From assembly GCF_030851345.1 (NCBI RefSeq), contig NZ_JALPNU010000005.1, forward strand, positions 1 to 64,000: a stretch of 64,000 bases of DNA, written 5' to 3'. The stretch is from Marinifilum sp. D714. Its GTDB lineage: Bacteria; Bacteroidota; Bacteroidia; Bacteroidales; Marinifilaceae. This document shows, in pieces, positions 24,794 through 34,811 of this stretch. The translations under genes were made by a program, and so were the position numbers. The first letter of the stretch is position 1; each line of letters opens with the position of its first letter. The notes under the pieces are model-generated. The model had not been told where the DNA came from, ran no database searches, and was given only the letters and a program-made list of their open reading frames with translations.

Positions 24794-26224
24794 CTACAAA
24801 TAGCCTGGATTCTGCTCCAGACTTCCTTTTGTAATGTCAATTTCACTTTTAGGAATTGGCAATACATATCGATTCTCAGGCAAATCTTTATCCTGAAGCT
24901 TACGCCCAGTTCGAATTAAGTCGTAACGGTGCAAGCCCTCAAAACAAAGCTCCTTTTCGCGCTCGAGCAAAATGCGATCGATCAGTTCATCTGCAGTAGA
25001 AAAATCAGCAAGCGTATAATCCGTAAAGCTAAGATCGGCACGACTGGCAATCTCATTCAGCAAATCAACAGCCTCTTGAGTAAGACCAGAAGTTCTTGTC
25101 AATGCTTCAGCTCTTGTCAGGTACATTTCCGACAAACGAATCATTGGGATGTTATCTCTGCCATCAGAATTATTAAATTTTGAAGTTGTAAACTTTGTAG
25201 GTTGCTGTCCGTTTGCTCCTTCATATCCTTTCCATATCAAAGTGGTTTTTCTCTGATCGGTATCGGAATATTTATTTATAAATACTTCAGGAACATAGTA
25301 GGAAACCTTGCTGTAATATGAATAAAAGTGGGTTCCAAACTGATGATCCCCATTATTAAACGTTAAAGGAATGGCATAGATAAATTCCTTATCTAAATTA
25401 ACATCATAGCCACTACTTAAAGGAAAAACGGATCTAAGGTTGCTATTCAAAGTATAGTTCACATTGTCAATCAAAAGATTTGCTTCACTGGCAGCCTTTT
25501 CAAAATCCCCCTTATACAGATACACTCTTGACAATAGTGCGTGAACACTTCCTTGGGTTGCTCGGGCACGAGTCTCCAAATCATCTTTGTATACTTCTTG
25601 AAGATCAACCAAAGCCTCAGTCAGATCTTTTATTATTTGAGTGTACACCTCGCCCACAGAAGAACGAGTTAAGGCATTAGCTGCGTCATACCTGGTTCCT
25701 TCGTATGGAGTCAATTGTAATGGCAATCCCAATCCATTCATATTCCCCGTTAAGGCACCATCGCCAAAAAGCTTGAGCAGCACAAAGTAATTGTATGCCC
25801 TAAGAAATTTAGCTTCTGCAATGTGTTGCAATTCCAAATCCTCATTATAAGTTCCCAATTTCGGAATCGACTCAATCATTACATTGGCAACGTTTATTGT
25901 AGAATAACAATCTGCCCAGATCGATTTAGAGGTGGAATTATCAACGGGGAGTTCACCATTAATAACTATTTGATAATAAGAATTGCTCACTACCAACAGA
26001 TCGGTTGTAAAATCACCGATGGTGTAAGCTGCTCCTTTATTTGCTTCGTATGTTTTGTTGTACACATCCATTAGTGCAGACTCTGCCGAACTTGCAGACT
26101 GAAAAACTTCAGTTTCAACGGTTGTATCTTCAGGTGCCAGGTCAAGCTGTTTATTACAAGCTGTAAAAACCAGGCCAGAAGCTACAAGCGCAAATGCATA
26201 TATTGTATTATTTATCTTCTTCAT
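24794..26224 (-). CDS. SusD/RagB-family outer-membrane lipoprotein
   Basis: The 476 residues begin with a lipobox (LVFTACNK, Cys23). The SusD fold follows, with TPR-like helical pairs (AEAKFLRAYNYFVLLKLFGD is a family hallmark) and the terminal REKELCFEGLHRYDLIRTGR and ENRYVLPIPKSEI motifs. SusD lids cover the SusC barrel on the cell surface and capture ligand. The gene lies 8 bp after its SusC partner. The substrate is unknown. No glycoside hydrolase or polysaccharide lyase is in the cluster, which argues against a polysaccharide locus. Confidence 0.92.
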   Translation of the reverse strand: MKKINNTIYAFALVASGLVFTACNKQLDLAPEDTTVETEVFQSASSAESALMDVYNKTYEANKGAAYTIGDFTTDLLVVSNSYYQIVINGELPVDNSTSKSIWADCYSTINVANVMIESIPKLGTYNEDLELQHIAEAKFLRAYNYFVLLKLFGDGALTGNMNGLGLPLQLTPYEGTRYDAANALTRSSVGEVYTQIIKDLTEALVDLQEVYKDDLETRARATQGSVHALLSRVYLYKGDFEKAASEANLLIDNVNYTLNSNLRSVFPLSSGYDVNLDKEFIYAIPLTFNNGDHQFGTHFYSYYSKVSYYVPEVFINKYSDTDQRKTTLIWKGYEGANGQQPTKFTTSKFNNSDGRDNIPMIRLSEMYLTRAEALTRTSGLTQEAVDLLNEIASRADLSFTDYTLADFSTADELIDRILLEREKELCFEGLHRYDLIRTGRKLQDKDLPENRYVLPIPKSEIDITKGSLEQNPGYL

Positions 26225-26232
26225 GTCTCTTA

Positions 26233-29200
26233 CTATTTTAGCCCAACTTTTATTCCTATCTGAATTGATTTCTGCTGAGGTATGGTTAGCTCATCATTGC
26301 CGGCATATACTGCAGAAGAACCAAAACTACTCACTTCCGGATCTGGTCCCGAATACTTTGTCCAGGTAGCTAAGTTAGATCCTTTTAAATACAGAACCAA
26401 ACTTCTCAAGCCAAAGCGGCTGATACGCTCAGGATTGAATCGATAGGAAAGAGATACGTTTTTCAAACGAACAAAGGATCCATCTTCCAGAAATCGATCT
26501 GTCTGACGACTCACTGTATAATCAATGCCTTTTCCTGTATTTGAAAGGTTTTTCTTTTTAGGAATGTCGGTTTGATGACCAGCAATAATCCATTCATCCA
26601 AAATATCAGTACTTAGATTCTGATATTTGTCATCAGAATAGGTTAACAACTCCGCTCTACTTCCATTCATGATTTTTCCACCATAGGAAAATGAAAGAAG
26701 AGTGTTCAATTCAAAATTCTTATAGGAAAATACGTTGGTGATCCCTCCTGTGATTTCAGGTAATCTATCTCCCATAACAAACTTATTCTCGTAGTTTTCC
26801 ACGTCACTGTTATCTCTTGCGTATTTTTCAGGAGCCAAAGTACTGACCGTACCATCAGCATATTTCCACAATGGGTTTCCTGTTAATGGATCAACAGAAT
26901 GCCAATCGTAAAGGAACCATGCTGTAGCCGATTCACCAACTTTATAATAGGCATAACCAATTTCCGGACCTCCGGCAACATAACCATCCAAATTCAGTTT
27001 GGTTACTTCATTTGTATTGCGTGCCAGGTTCAGGTTGGTACTCCATTTAAATTCTTTGTTAACATTCAATGTGCTTAGGCTAATTTCATACCCTTTATTG
27101 GTCATGTCAACCAGATTCTGCTGCTGTCCGCTGTATCCAGTATAAAGAGGAACAGAAGAACGAATAAGCATATCGATACTTTTCTTTTGATAGAAGTCGA
27201 AGGACACCTGAACTTTTGATTCGAACAGACTCATGTCAAGCCCCAGGTCCAAAGTTTGTGTCTTCTCCCATTTTAAGTCCGGATTACTAGGCTGTTCAAC
27301 TTCCAGGATGTTCTTCTTACCATAGATATTGGCGTTATCTTTCTGAACATACTGTCCCTGATGTCCATAGTAACCTCCCGAACCAGAAATACCACTAAAA
27401 CCAAGACTTGCTCTTAGTTTCATATCGTCAAGCCAGGTGTATGCTTCCATGAATTGCTCTTTTGAGATTCTCCATCCTGCAGAAAAAGAAGGGAAACCAA
27501 CATATCGCTCATTCTTATTGAAACGTGATGAACCATCAATACGATAAGTAACACCAGCCAGGTATTTATCCTTCCAGCGGTAGTTCATTCTGGCAAAGAA
27601 GGAAACCATAGCCCATTCCTGCAGAGAAGCTCCATCAACATGGGTTGTATTTGCCTGACCAATACTAAGTACGTTATTGGTTGGAAAATCAGAAGCCGAT
27701 ACTCTTACGTAATCTTCCTTAGAAGCTTCAAAGCTTTGTCCGAGAACGCCATTAAATACATGTTCGCCATGCTCTTTGTAGATGGTAGCAGTATTGTTGA
27801 TCACATATTTCATGTTTTGAATGGTGGTTTGGCTTGCACTACCACCTTCCAAAATTGGCGAAGCATCATAAGACAGGTTTCTGTTATAAGCTTTTGAAGC
27901 CATAAAGTCGACACCAAACTCCGATCGTAAAGTTAACCATGATAACGCTTTGTATTCGGCATACAGATTACCGATCACACGCTTATCCTGTACAAAGTTG
28001 ATATCATCTTTCGCCTTTGCTATTGGGTTAAAATAATTCCCTTTGCTATTGATGAAGTTATAGTTCCCATTTTCATCCCTTACCTCTATATTAGGAGCAG
28101 CTATCAGTGAATTTTTATAGACCTGACCTGAATTTAAAGAGTTATTATCAGTATATGAAATGGTAACATTGTTCCCGAATCTTAACTTTTCACTCGATTT
28201 GTACTCATAGTTAATACGGGCCGTATATCTTTTAAAGTCATTATTAATCACATAGGAATCCTGATCAAGATAGGACAAGGATAGAAAGTACTTGCTTTTG
28301 TCTGTCCCTGCTGACACGGTTGCCGAAACATTGTAGGTTTTAGCTAGGCGTGTGGCTTCATCTGCCCAATCAGTATTTATACCTTTCGTAAAATTCTTAT
28401 CCTTGTAGGCATTATAGAAATCGGCATACTGATCGCCGTTCAACACATCAGGAACACCAACAGGAGTAGCTAAGGAAGTTGAAATATTGAAATCTACTTT
28501 AGGAGCTCCTTTTTTCCCTTTTTTCGTTGTAATCAAAATTACACCAGCAGCTCCACGCGATCCGTAAATTGCAGTAGCGTAAGCATCCTTCAAGATCTCA
28601 ATAGATTCAATATCATCCATATTCAAGTTGGCCAAAGGATTACGCTCAAATTCTGAATTAGAACTAATCTGTCCTGCGGCTCCATTTCCTCCAATAGAGA
28701 CTGCAGCTACCGAACCTGATTGATAAGATGTAGAAGAGTATCCTCCTGCTCCATATACAGGTACACCATCAATAATAAAGAGTGGGTTATTATCAGAAGC
28801 TAAGGAAGTTATACCACGAATGGTAATGGCAGTAGCACTACCAGGAGTTCCACTACTTGAATTAATCTGAACACCTGCAACCTGCCCTGCCAGAGCATTA
28901 TCAATACTTAAAGCTGGTTGTTCCAGGGCTTGTACATCAATAGAGGTAACTGCTCCTGTTAAATCTCGCCGCTCCTGAACGCCATAACCAATTACAGCAA
29001 TCTCTTTTAATGATACATTGTCAGTTTTCAGTGCAATATGATAATGTAATTTGTCGGTAATCTTTATTTCCTGAGAGATAAAGCCAATAGAAGAAATCAA
29101 CAGGATGTCTCCTTTATTGGCGTGAATTGAAAATTTACCATCGAAATCGACAGCCGCACCATTGGTGGTTCCTTTTACAATTACGGTTGCCCCAATTGCC

Positions 29201-29346
29201 GGCGATTGATCTGAACTGCACAATACAGTTCCTGTTATGTGTTTTGTCTTTAGTTCTTGTGGCTTATAGGTTTGTGCTTGTACATTTGTTCCAATCATCA
29301 AGACTATAAAAGACAAGAACATGACTAATATCTTGTTCATATTCAT
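26233..29346 (-). CDS. SusC/RagA-family TonB-dependent transporter (no STN domain)
   Basis: About 1037 residues from the ATG at 29346 (MNMNKIL; 29340 is equally possible). The longer frame needs a GTG. It has a signal peptide, a carboxypeptidase-regulatory-like beta domain (about 40-115), a plug with DNALAGQVAGVQI and FIIDGVPV, and the SusC signature EILKDAYATAIYGSRGAAGV. A 22-stranded barrel follows, with a Lys-ended C-terminus. It lacks the STN signalling domain found in its upstream paralogue, with which it shares LYDW...GNPLW.YADG and other barrel stretches. I infer that this is the transport receptor and the paralogue signals to FecR. Confidence 0.92.
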   Translation of the reverse strand: MNMNKILVMFLSFIVLMIGTNVQAQTYKPQELKTKHITGTVLCSSDQSPAIGATVIVKGTTNGAAVDFDGKFSIHANKGDILLISSIGFISQEIKITDKLHYHIALKTDNVSLKEIAVIGYGVQERRDLTGAVTSIDVQALEQPALSIDNALAGQVAGVQINSSSGTPGSATAITIRGITSLASDNNPLFIIDGVPVYGAGGYSSTSYQSGSVAAVSIGGNGAAGQISSNSEFERNPLANLNMDDIESIEILKDAYATAIYGSRGAAGVILITTKKGKKGAPKVDFNISTSLATPVGVPDVLNGDQYADFYNAYKDKNFTKGINTDWADEATRLAKTYNVSATVSAGTDKSKYFLSLSYLDQDSYVINNDFKRYTARINYEYKSSEKLRFGNNVTISYTDNNSLNSGQVYKNSLIAAPNIEVRDENGNYNFINSKGNYFNPIAKAKDDINFVQDKRVIGNLYAEYKALSWLTLRSEFGVDFMASKAYNRNLSYDASPILEGGSASQTTIQNMKYVINNTATIYKEHGEHVFNGVLGQSFEASKEDYVRVSASDFPTNNVLSIGQANTTHVDGASLQEWAMVSFFARMNYRWKDKYLAGVTYRIDGSSRFNKNERYVGFPSFSAGWRISKEQFMEAYTWLDDMKLRASLGFSGISGSGGYYGHQGQYVQKDNANIYGKKNILEVEQPSNPDLKWEKTQTLDLGLDMSLFESKVQVSFDFYQKKSIDMLIRSSVPLYTGYSGQQQNLVDMTNKGYEISLSTLNVNKEFKWSTNLNLARNTNEVTKLNLDGYVAGGPEIGYAYYKVGESATAWFLYDWHSVDPLTGNPLWKYADGTVSTLAPEKYARDNSDVENYENKFVMGDRLPEITGGITNVFSYKNFELNTLLSFSYGGKIMNGSRAELLTYSDDKYQNLSTDILDEWIIAGHQTDIPKKKNLSNTGKGIDYTVSRQTDRFLEDGSFVRLKNVSLSYRFNPERISRFGLRSLVLYLKGSNLATWTKYSGPDPEVSSFGSSAVYAGNDELTIPQQKSIQIGIKVGLK

Positions 29347-29478
29347 GAGTTTTACTACATGTCCTTCGAGTTTCACCTGATCACTATTCACGTGTTCACT
29401 CTATTGAATTCAAACATCCATTTTCATGATTACAACCAACAATCTGCCAATTGTTAGTTAATGTTTGTTGTTTAATTT

Positions 29479-29507
29479 GAGAGTCTCATCTCAAAGACGA
29501 GACTCTC
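29479..29507 (-). other. hairpin between the kelch gene and susC
   Basis: GAGAGTCTC and GAGACTCTC form a perfect 9-bp stem with an 11-nt loop, just after the kelch gene stop. The minus strand shows no T-run afterwards. It may separate expression of the two genes. Confidence 0.5.
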
Positions 29508-29515
29508 AGTAATTC

Positions 29516-30898
29516 TTAGTTTAAAGTTCCAGTCCAAACATCTTTCAAAACAGGAATTGCACCGTCAACAGCAGCACCTTTACCACCTACAATCATTAGG
29601 TTGTTTCCATCCTGAATTAATGAATGTCCATATCTTGCTTCAAAATCAATTACGCCTTCAGTCATTTGTGTCCAGTTTACACCGCCATCTTCTGATACCC
29701 AAGTATCATTAGCAGCTTCAGCAAGCTGAGCATTACCATCCATTTCACCGGTAACCACTTTACCACCTACAACGAAGATTCTTCCTGCATACTCATAAGC
29801 AACAAACTGCGAACGAGCTGTAAATGGAGTAGCCACCTCTACCTGAGTCCAGTTAGCACCGTCTGCTGACTTATAAACTTCATTGTTGTACTGAGTTGGA
29901 TATTTTGACTCACCACCAATTAAGTACAATTCGTTATTGTACACCAATAACTGACCTCTAAAACGAGGAGTAAAATCATCACCAAGGTTGGTTTCCAGTT
30001 GAGTCCAGCTAACACCACCATCAACTGATTTCCATACATCATTGATAGGACCTGATGGACTTCCATAAGCCAAAGCAGAACCACCTACCAAATACAAATC
30101 GCCATTCATGTTGGCAACCATAGGTTCAGTTCTTGCAGAGAATTTATTGTCAGCAGCAGTTTCAGCAGCTACATCAGACCAGCTTTCACCATCAGCTGAA
30201 GAATAAACAGATGCCATTGCTTGACCAGTACTCCAATCAGACCAATCCATTAAAGTGTGACCACCGATCAATAGAATATTGTCGTTGTATTTCACTGCCG
30301 CATAACCAACGCCAATACCTTCAGCAAGGAAATTATCATTAGCTACGGTCCAGGTAGCACCATCTTCAGAAGAATACAAGCTATAAGTATAATCTGTTGA
30401 CTCTCCTCCAGAGATGAAATACTTTCCACCAACTTTAAATGCGTGAGTGTAATCGTAATTTGGGAAACCAGCATCAGCAGTTTGCTTTGTCCATGCTGAA
30501 ATTTCAGTTGCAACATTTACTCTTACCGTATAAGTTTTCGCTGTTGTTCCGTCTTCAGCAACCACTTCATAAACTACATCTGAAGAAAAATCCTGCTCAG
30601 ACTGACCGCTTACCTGCTCAACATCATTCACAAAAACAGTTGTAAGAGGTGCCGAAGTAAATACAGGTTGTAAAGAAGAACAGTCAAAGCCATAAGGCAA
30701 TGCAGACTCATTGGTAATGACACCATCGGCACCAATCACAAAGTCATAATTGTTGATTACATCCTCATTAAATTCAAAAGACAAAAAGCCAGTAAGGTTG
30801 CTTAATTTTTCATCATCGCTACATGAGCTTAATGCTCCACTAAATACCATTGCAAACAACAACATTGCTACACTCCAAGGGTTTCTTAAAACTTTCAT
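29516..30898 (-). CDS. kelch-repeat beta-propeller lipoprotein
   Basis: The 460 residues have a lipobox (ALSSC). An N-terminal beta domain (about 30-130) has the ending YEVVAEDGTTAKTYTVRVNV that is common in Bacteroidota surface lipoproteins of the DUF5018 type. About six kelch-like repeats follow, with recurring GGxxY, WxSxDGGxxW and Y..KSADGANWTQVE units. These build a beta-propeller, probably displayed on the cell surface for ligand or partner binding. It sits between the STN-type SusC and the second SusC of the same sigma-controlled locus, so it is probably an accessory surface protein of that system. No catalytic residues of galactose oxidase are evident. Confidence 0.82.
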   Translation of the reverse strand: MKVLRNPWSVAMLLFAMVFSGALSSCSDDEKLSNLTGFLSFEFNEDVINNYDFVIGADGVITNESALPYGFDCSSLQPVFTSAPLTTVFVNDVEQVSGQSEQDFSSDVVYEVVAEDGTTAKTYTVRVNVATEISAWTKQTADAGFPNYDYTHAFKVGGKYFISGGESTDYTYSLYSSEDGATWTVANDNFLAEGIGVGYAAVKYNDNILLIGGHTLMDWSDWSTGQAMASVYSSADGESWSDVAAETAADNKFSARTEPMVANMNGDLYLVGGSALAYGSPSGPINDVWKSVDGGVSWTQLETNLGDDFTPRFRGQLLVYNNELYLIGGESKYPTQYNNEVYKSADGANWTQVEVATPFTARSQFVAYEYAGRIFVVGGKVVTGEMDGNAQLAEAANDTWVSEDGGVNWTQMTEGVIDFEARYGHSLIQDGNNLMIVGGKGAAVDGAIPVLKDVWTGTLN

Positions 30899-31221
30899 AA
30901 AATTTTAATTTTAGGTTATTAATTGAGTTTATTCAAAACATATTCTACAACCATTTGAGTTTAGCCTCGACAATGGATCCTTTTACCAAAGCATCGCTCA
31001 AATAATCCGTATCATTCTATTTACTATTCACTTAAAAAGAATTTACCTGAAAGAGAAAGGCATGTTTCATCCCCTATTACCAACCAGATGGTTGATATTA
31101 TTTTTAATTCAGACTGATGTTTTGTAACTAATTAATGAAAGGTTTACATTGTCCTGCCAGACGCCGTAAGGTTTTCATTTACTACATTCTTTTTTAATTT
31201 ATTTACTTGACAATTTTTATT
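30899..31221. other. gap between the STN-type susC and the kelch gene
   Basis: The stretch is gene-free. A weak CAACC/GGTTG hairpin sits near 31081-31094. No clear promoter or terminator was found. The kelch-SusCD part may have its own promoter here, but I cannot point to one. Confidence 0.35.
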
Positions 31222-34200
31222 CTATAAACTAACTCTTAGGCCCAAACTAAATGTTTTAGCTTGAGGCATGGTTACCTCATCGTAACCTGACAATAGTGAT
31301 GAAGGTCCAAAAGCACTCACTTCGGGATCAGCACCTGAATATCCAGTAATTGTGAACAGGTTTGTTGCCTGAGCATATACTTTTATCCTCTCAAGTTTCA
31401 AAGTCTTCACAAATTTCCTGGGTAAATGGTAAGCCAATACAAGTTTCTTCATTCGCAGAAACGATGCATCTTCGAAAAAACGACTACTTGTTCGACTTGT
31501 AGTATAATTGTTCTGGCTAGTAATTGATGGATTGAATAAGGCCGGCTGGTTCGTTACATCCCCACTCTTGCGCCAGTAGTTTGCTACATCTTTAGATAAA
31601 TTATAAACCTCGGTTGTGGTATAAGTATGCAAAATTGCAGAGGTACCGTTCATTAGTTTTTTACCTTCAGCAAAGACAAAATAAGTACTTAATTCCACAC
31701 CTTTAAAAGAAAACACATTGCTAAAACCTCCTGAATACTTAGGCATACCGGAACCAAAAGTCATTCTGTTTTCCATATTGGTTGGCGGAGTCTCCTTTAG
31801 ACTGCCATCGGCATATCTCCACAATGGATTTCCATTATTCGGATTTACTCCTGCCCAATCGTATAGATAAAATTGAGCAGCCTCCCTGCCTTCTTTGAAA
31901 TATTTGTAAGCCTGATCTTGTCCCCAAACCTCATAACCTGCTTGATTCAATTCCAAAACTTCGTTGCGATTGAAGGCAGCTGTAAGAAACAGGTCCCATT
32001 TGAATGTACTGTTTATTAAACGGGAATCCAGTGTTAACTCAACACCTGTATTCTTCATGGCTCCAACATTTATCCACTGTTGTGAATACCCCGTAACAGC
32101 AGGCACATCGGTGAACAATAGCAAGTTGTTTACCTTCTTGGAATAATAATCAAGCGAAGCATTCACTTTGTTTTTCAATAGACTAAAGTCCACCCCAAAA
32201 TCAAAATTTTCTGTTTTCTCCCATGAAAGATTAAGGTTTGAACCATTTGCTTCCGTATAAATGGTTTTCTTCCCGTAGGTTAAATCATTTCGATGCGTTT
32301 CATAAGTCCTCAAGGCACCATAGGTATAAGTAGATTGTTCTACCCCTGAATATCCAAAACTTGCACGAAGCTTTAGGTGGTTAATCAACTCCTCGTCACT
32401 TTGATTCACTACAATCCATCCTGTAGAAAATGCAGGGAAAATTTGATATCGATTGTCATCACTAAATCGAGAAGAACCATCAACCCGGTAGCTCAATCCG
32501 ACAAATAGTTTTTTCTTATAATTATAGTTCAACCTTCCGAACCATGATGCCAAAGCATACTTTCTTCTGTCGCTGGAATAATCAACGAGATTATATGCAT
32601 TCCGATTGGTTATCTGATAGGTACTTTCATAGTCCAGTTCTTTCTCCTTCTGTCTTGACTCCTCAAAACTCTGCCCAATTACGAACTTAAAGACATGCTC
32701 TCCGAAAGATTTATGTCCTCTCAACATATTGGCGATTACAAACTTTCTGGAATAACCATCTGTTTCGATTGTAATTTTTTTATCAGGAGAATCACTATTT
32801 CTATAGGAAGCAAAAGCATCGGTCTCTATGAAATTGATGCCCAAATCTAACTTATAAGAAAGCCAATCTGTGAGTTTCATATCAGCATAAATATTTGAAA
32901 TCACATAGTTATCCAAAGCTTCCCCTTTATCATTTAACGCCATTGCCACAGGGTTCTCCGTATATATTCCATATGGATTGTTTCCCGTTGAAAAATTAAA
33001 GTCCCCACTTTCATCGTACACACTAATATTAGGAGCCTTTAATATGGCATCGCGATATATTTTAGGAGCCAAAATAGAATTGTTTTTCTCCGATGTCATT
33101 GAAATGTTAGCTCCTAATTTTAAATATTTGTTGATGTTTTGTTTGAAATTAAATCTACCAGTATATCTTTTAAAATCTGCACCTTCTATATAAGCCTCCT
33201 GATTTAAATGTGAAAAGCTAAAATACAGGTATCCATTGTGCTTTTTATTCTGAATAGAGAAGGCCAGCTTATTACTGTTGGCATTCCTCACCACCTTATC
33301 ATACCAATTGGTATTTGTGTTGGCTGGAAAAATTACCTCCTTATTCTTTAACTGACTGTAATAGTTGGTATAGAATTGAGCATACTCTTCACCATTCATC
33401 AGGTTAGGCTTTCCAACTGGTTTGGAAACACTTGTTTCCATCATAAGGTTTACTTTCAGACCAAATTTCCTTGGCTGTTTGGTTGTAATTAAAATAACAC
33501 CTGCGGCACCTCTAGATCCATAGATCGACGTTGAGTAGGCATCTTTCAACACACTAATAGATTCAATATCCTCTGTGTTGATCATGTTAAGGCCATTCTT
33601 TTGAAAATAATTTGATTCACGCAAATCATTATAGACGTAATTATCAGCCAAACCAAAAAGGGGACTTCCTGAAAATGATAAAATATTAATTTGATTTAAA
33701 CTTTCCTCTGTATTAAAAAGAGGAACGCCATCGACAACAATTAAAGGGCTGTTTGCATCAGGTTGCAAGGAAGTAACTCCTCTAATTGCTATGGTTGAAG
33801 CTCCACCAGGAACACCAGAGTTTTTTTGCATCCATACACCACTTGCGGTTCCTGCCAATATCTCATCAAAATCATTCGGAATTTCACCGGTCATTGATGC
33901 AGAAAGGGTACTTATAGCTCCTGTTTTTTCCTCCTTCGCCTCTTCGCCGTATCCAACAATGTTTACCTCTTGTAAGTTTATCACATTTGTATTGAGCCTA
34001 ATATCTTCAATCATTTTGAGTCCGACAATGTTTTCACTGGACACAAAACCAATGGCAGATACAACAATGGTATCACCCACAAAACATTTTAGACTATAGT
34101 AACCATCCTTATCGCTTGCAGTTCCCTTAAATTCATTTTTCACTCGAATAGAGGCCCCAACAATCGGTTGACTATCCTCATCACACAAGATTCTACCCAC

Positions 34201-34575
34201 AACCATCTTCCCCATACGAATCAATCTGGCAGCCTCAATCTTATTGGAAGCTTCTAATTGCAACATGGGTATTGGTCCATCCATCTTCTTTAATATGATT
34301 TTATCACGATAGAGAATAAAAGTGAAGCCAAGCGGACTCAAAACCATTCCCAGTATCTCTTGCAAACTTATTCTCTCCTCTGACGGAATGGTAATGGCTA
34401 CTCCTTTAATTATTTCAGGATTGTATACGAAAGTGAAATCTGTTTGCGCTTGAATTTCCACAATGAAATCTTCCAAGCTCATCCCCTGAGTAAGCTTGGA
34501 AGTTGATATTTCCTGAGCTTGTGAAAATGAAAGGATAGAAAAATGGACAAAAATCAGGCTTAAAATTAACTTCAT
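31222..34575 (-). CDS. STN-containing SusC-like TonB-dependent receptor
   Basis: From the ATG at 34575 the product has 1117 residues; the longer frame depends on a TTG and adds 49 unlikely residues. A signal peptide ends near SFSQAQE. An STN (secretin/TonB short N-terminal) domain follows at about 25-90, with FTFVYNPEIIKGV and FTFILYRDKIIL. Then come a carboxypeptidase-regulatory-like domain, a plug (LIVVDGVPL) and the signature VLKDAYSTSIYGSRGAAGV before the barrel. STN domains touch FecR-type anti-sigma factors, and a FecR gene lies just upstream. No SusD follows directly; the kelch gene and a second SusC come next. This suggests a signalling receptor for the locus. Confidence 0.9.
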   Translation of the reverse strand: MKLILSLIFVHFSILSFSQAQEISTSKLTQGMSLEDFIVEIQAQTDFTFVYNPEIIKGVAITIPSEERISLQEILGMVLSPLGFTFILYRDKIILKKMDGPIPMLQLEASNKIEAARLIRMGKMVVGRILCDEDSQPIVGASIRVKNEFKGTASDKDGYYSLKCFVGDTIVVSAIGFVSSENIVGLKMIEDIRLNTNVINLQEVNIVGYGEEAKEEKTGAISTLSASMTGEIPNDFDEILAGTASGVWMQKNSGVPGGASTIAIRGVTSLQPDANSPLIVVDGVPLFNTEESLNQINILSFSGSPLFGLADNYVYNDLRESNYFQKNGLNMINTEDIESISVLKDAYSTSIYGSRGAAGVILITTKQPRKFGLKVNLMMETSVSKPVGKPNLMNGEEYAQFYTNYYSQLKNKEVIFPANTNTNWYDKVVRNANSNKLAFSIQNKKHNGYLYFSFSHLNQEAYIEGADFKRYTGRFNFKQNINKYLKLGANISMTSEKNNSILAPKIYRDAILKAPNISVYDESGDFNFSTGNNPYGIYTENPVAMALNDKGEALDNYVISNIYADMKLTDWLSYKLDLGINFIETDAFASYRNSDSPDKKITIETDGYSRKFVIANMLRGHKSFGEHVFKFVIGQSFEESRQKEKELDYESTYQITNRNAYNLVDYSSDRRKYALASWFGRLNYNYKKKLFVGLSYRVDGSSRFSDDNRYQIFPAFSTGWIVVNQSDEELINHLKLRASFGYSGVEQSTYTYGALRTYETHRNDLTYGKKTIYTEANGSNLNLSWEKTENFDFGVDFSLLKNKVNASLDYYSKKVNNLLLFTDVPAVTGYSQQWINVGAMKNTGVELTLDSRLINSTFKWDLFLTAAFNRNEVLELNQAGYEVWGQDQAYKYFKEGREAAQFYLYDWAGVNPNNGNPLWRYADGSLKETPPTNMENRMTFGSGMPKYSGGFSNVFSFKGVELSTYFVFAEGKKLMNGTSAILHTYTTTEVYNLSKDVANYWRKSGDVTNQPALFNPSITSQNNYTTSRTSSRFFEDASFLRMKKLVLAYHLPRKFVKTLKLERIKVYAQATNLFTITGYSGADPEVSAFGPSSLLSGYDEVTMPQAKTFSLGLRVSL

Positions 34576-34630
34576 TAGCTCTTTACATCCATTCTTAAAA
34601 AGGGATGAATTACAAACATTTAAATTTTTG

Positions 34631-34663
34631 TTTGCTGCGAATGAATATTTTTTCCTAATTTTG
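34631..34663 (+). promoter_or_regulatory. plus-strand promoter opposite the susC leader
   Basis: TTTG (34631-34634), a 21-nt spacer and TAATTTTG (34656-34663) fit the Bacteroidota promoter consensus completely. It faces away from the susC start codon and into the fecR-susC gap, antisense to the susC leader. Confidence 0.6.
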
Positions 34664-34668
34664 TCGTA

Positions 34669-34780
34669 CATAATGCTAGCTGAAATAGCTCCTGCTATTT
34701 CGATTAGTTTTTTACTTGACAAGTAAATTTACTACATGTTAGTTAAAATACCGGAGAGCTGCCACTCTTTGGTATTTTTT
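34669..34780 (+). ncRNA. candidate cis-antisense small RNA of the first sigma/SusC locus
   Basis: The element starts just after a full promoter and ends at a hairpin with eight T residues (AAATACC/GGTATTT, 34746-34777), giving about 110 nt. It has no reading frame of note and is antisense to the 5' leader of the STN-type susC. In Bacteroides, short RNAs placed like this between anti-sigma and susC genes (DonS type) repress the operon. The second sigma/SusC locus in this window has a matching arrangement. Confidence 0.5.
34746..34780 (+). terminator. T-tailed hairpin between fecR and susC
   Basis: AAATACC and GGTATTT pair, with inner AGAG/CTCT, and eight T residues follow on the plus strand. 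On the minus strand only four T residues follow, so it suits a plus-strand transcript better. Confidence 0.6.
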
Positions 34781-34811
34781 TTGAGTACTAATCAGGACTC
34801 CTCCTACAAGA

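Noticed and set aside
29516-30898. Galactose oxidase
   Set aside because: Kelch repeats are present, but the copper ligands and Tyr-Cys cofactor pattern of that enzyme were not seen.
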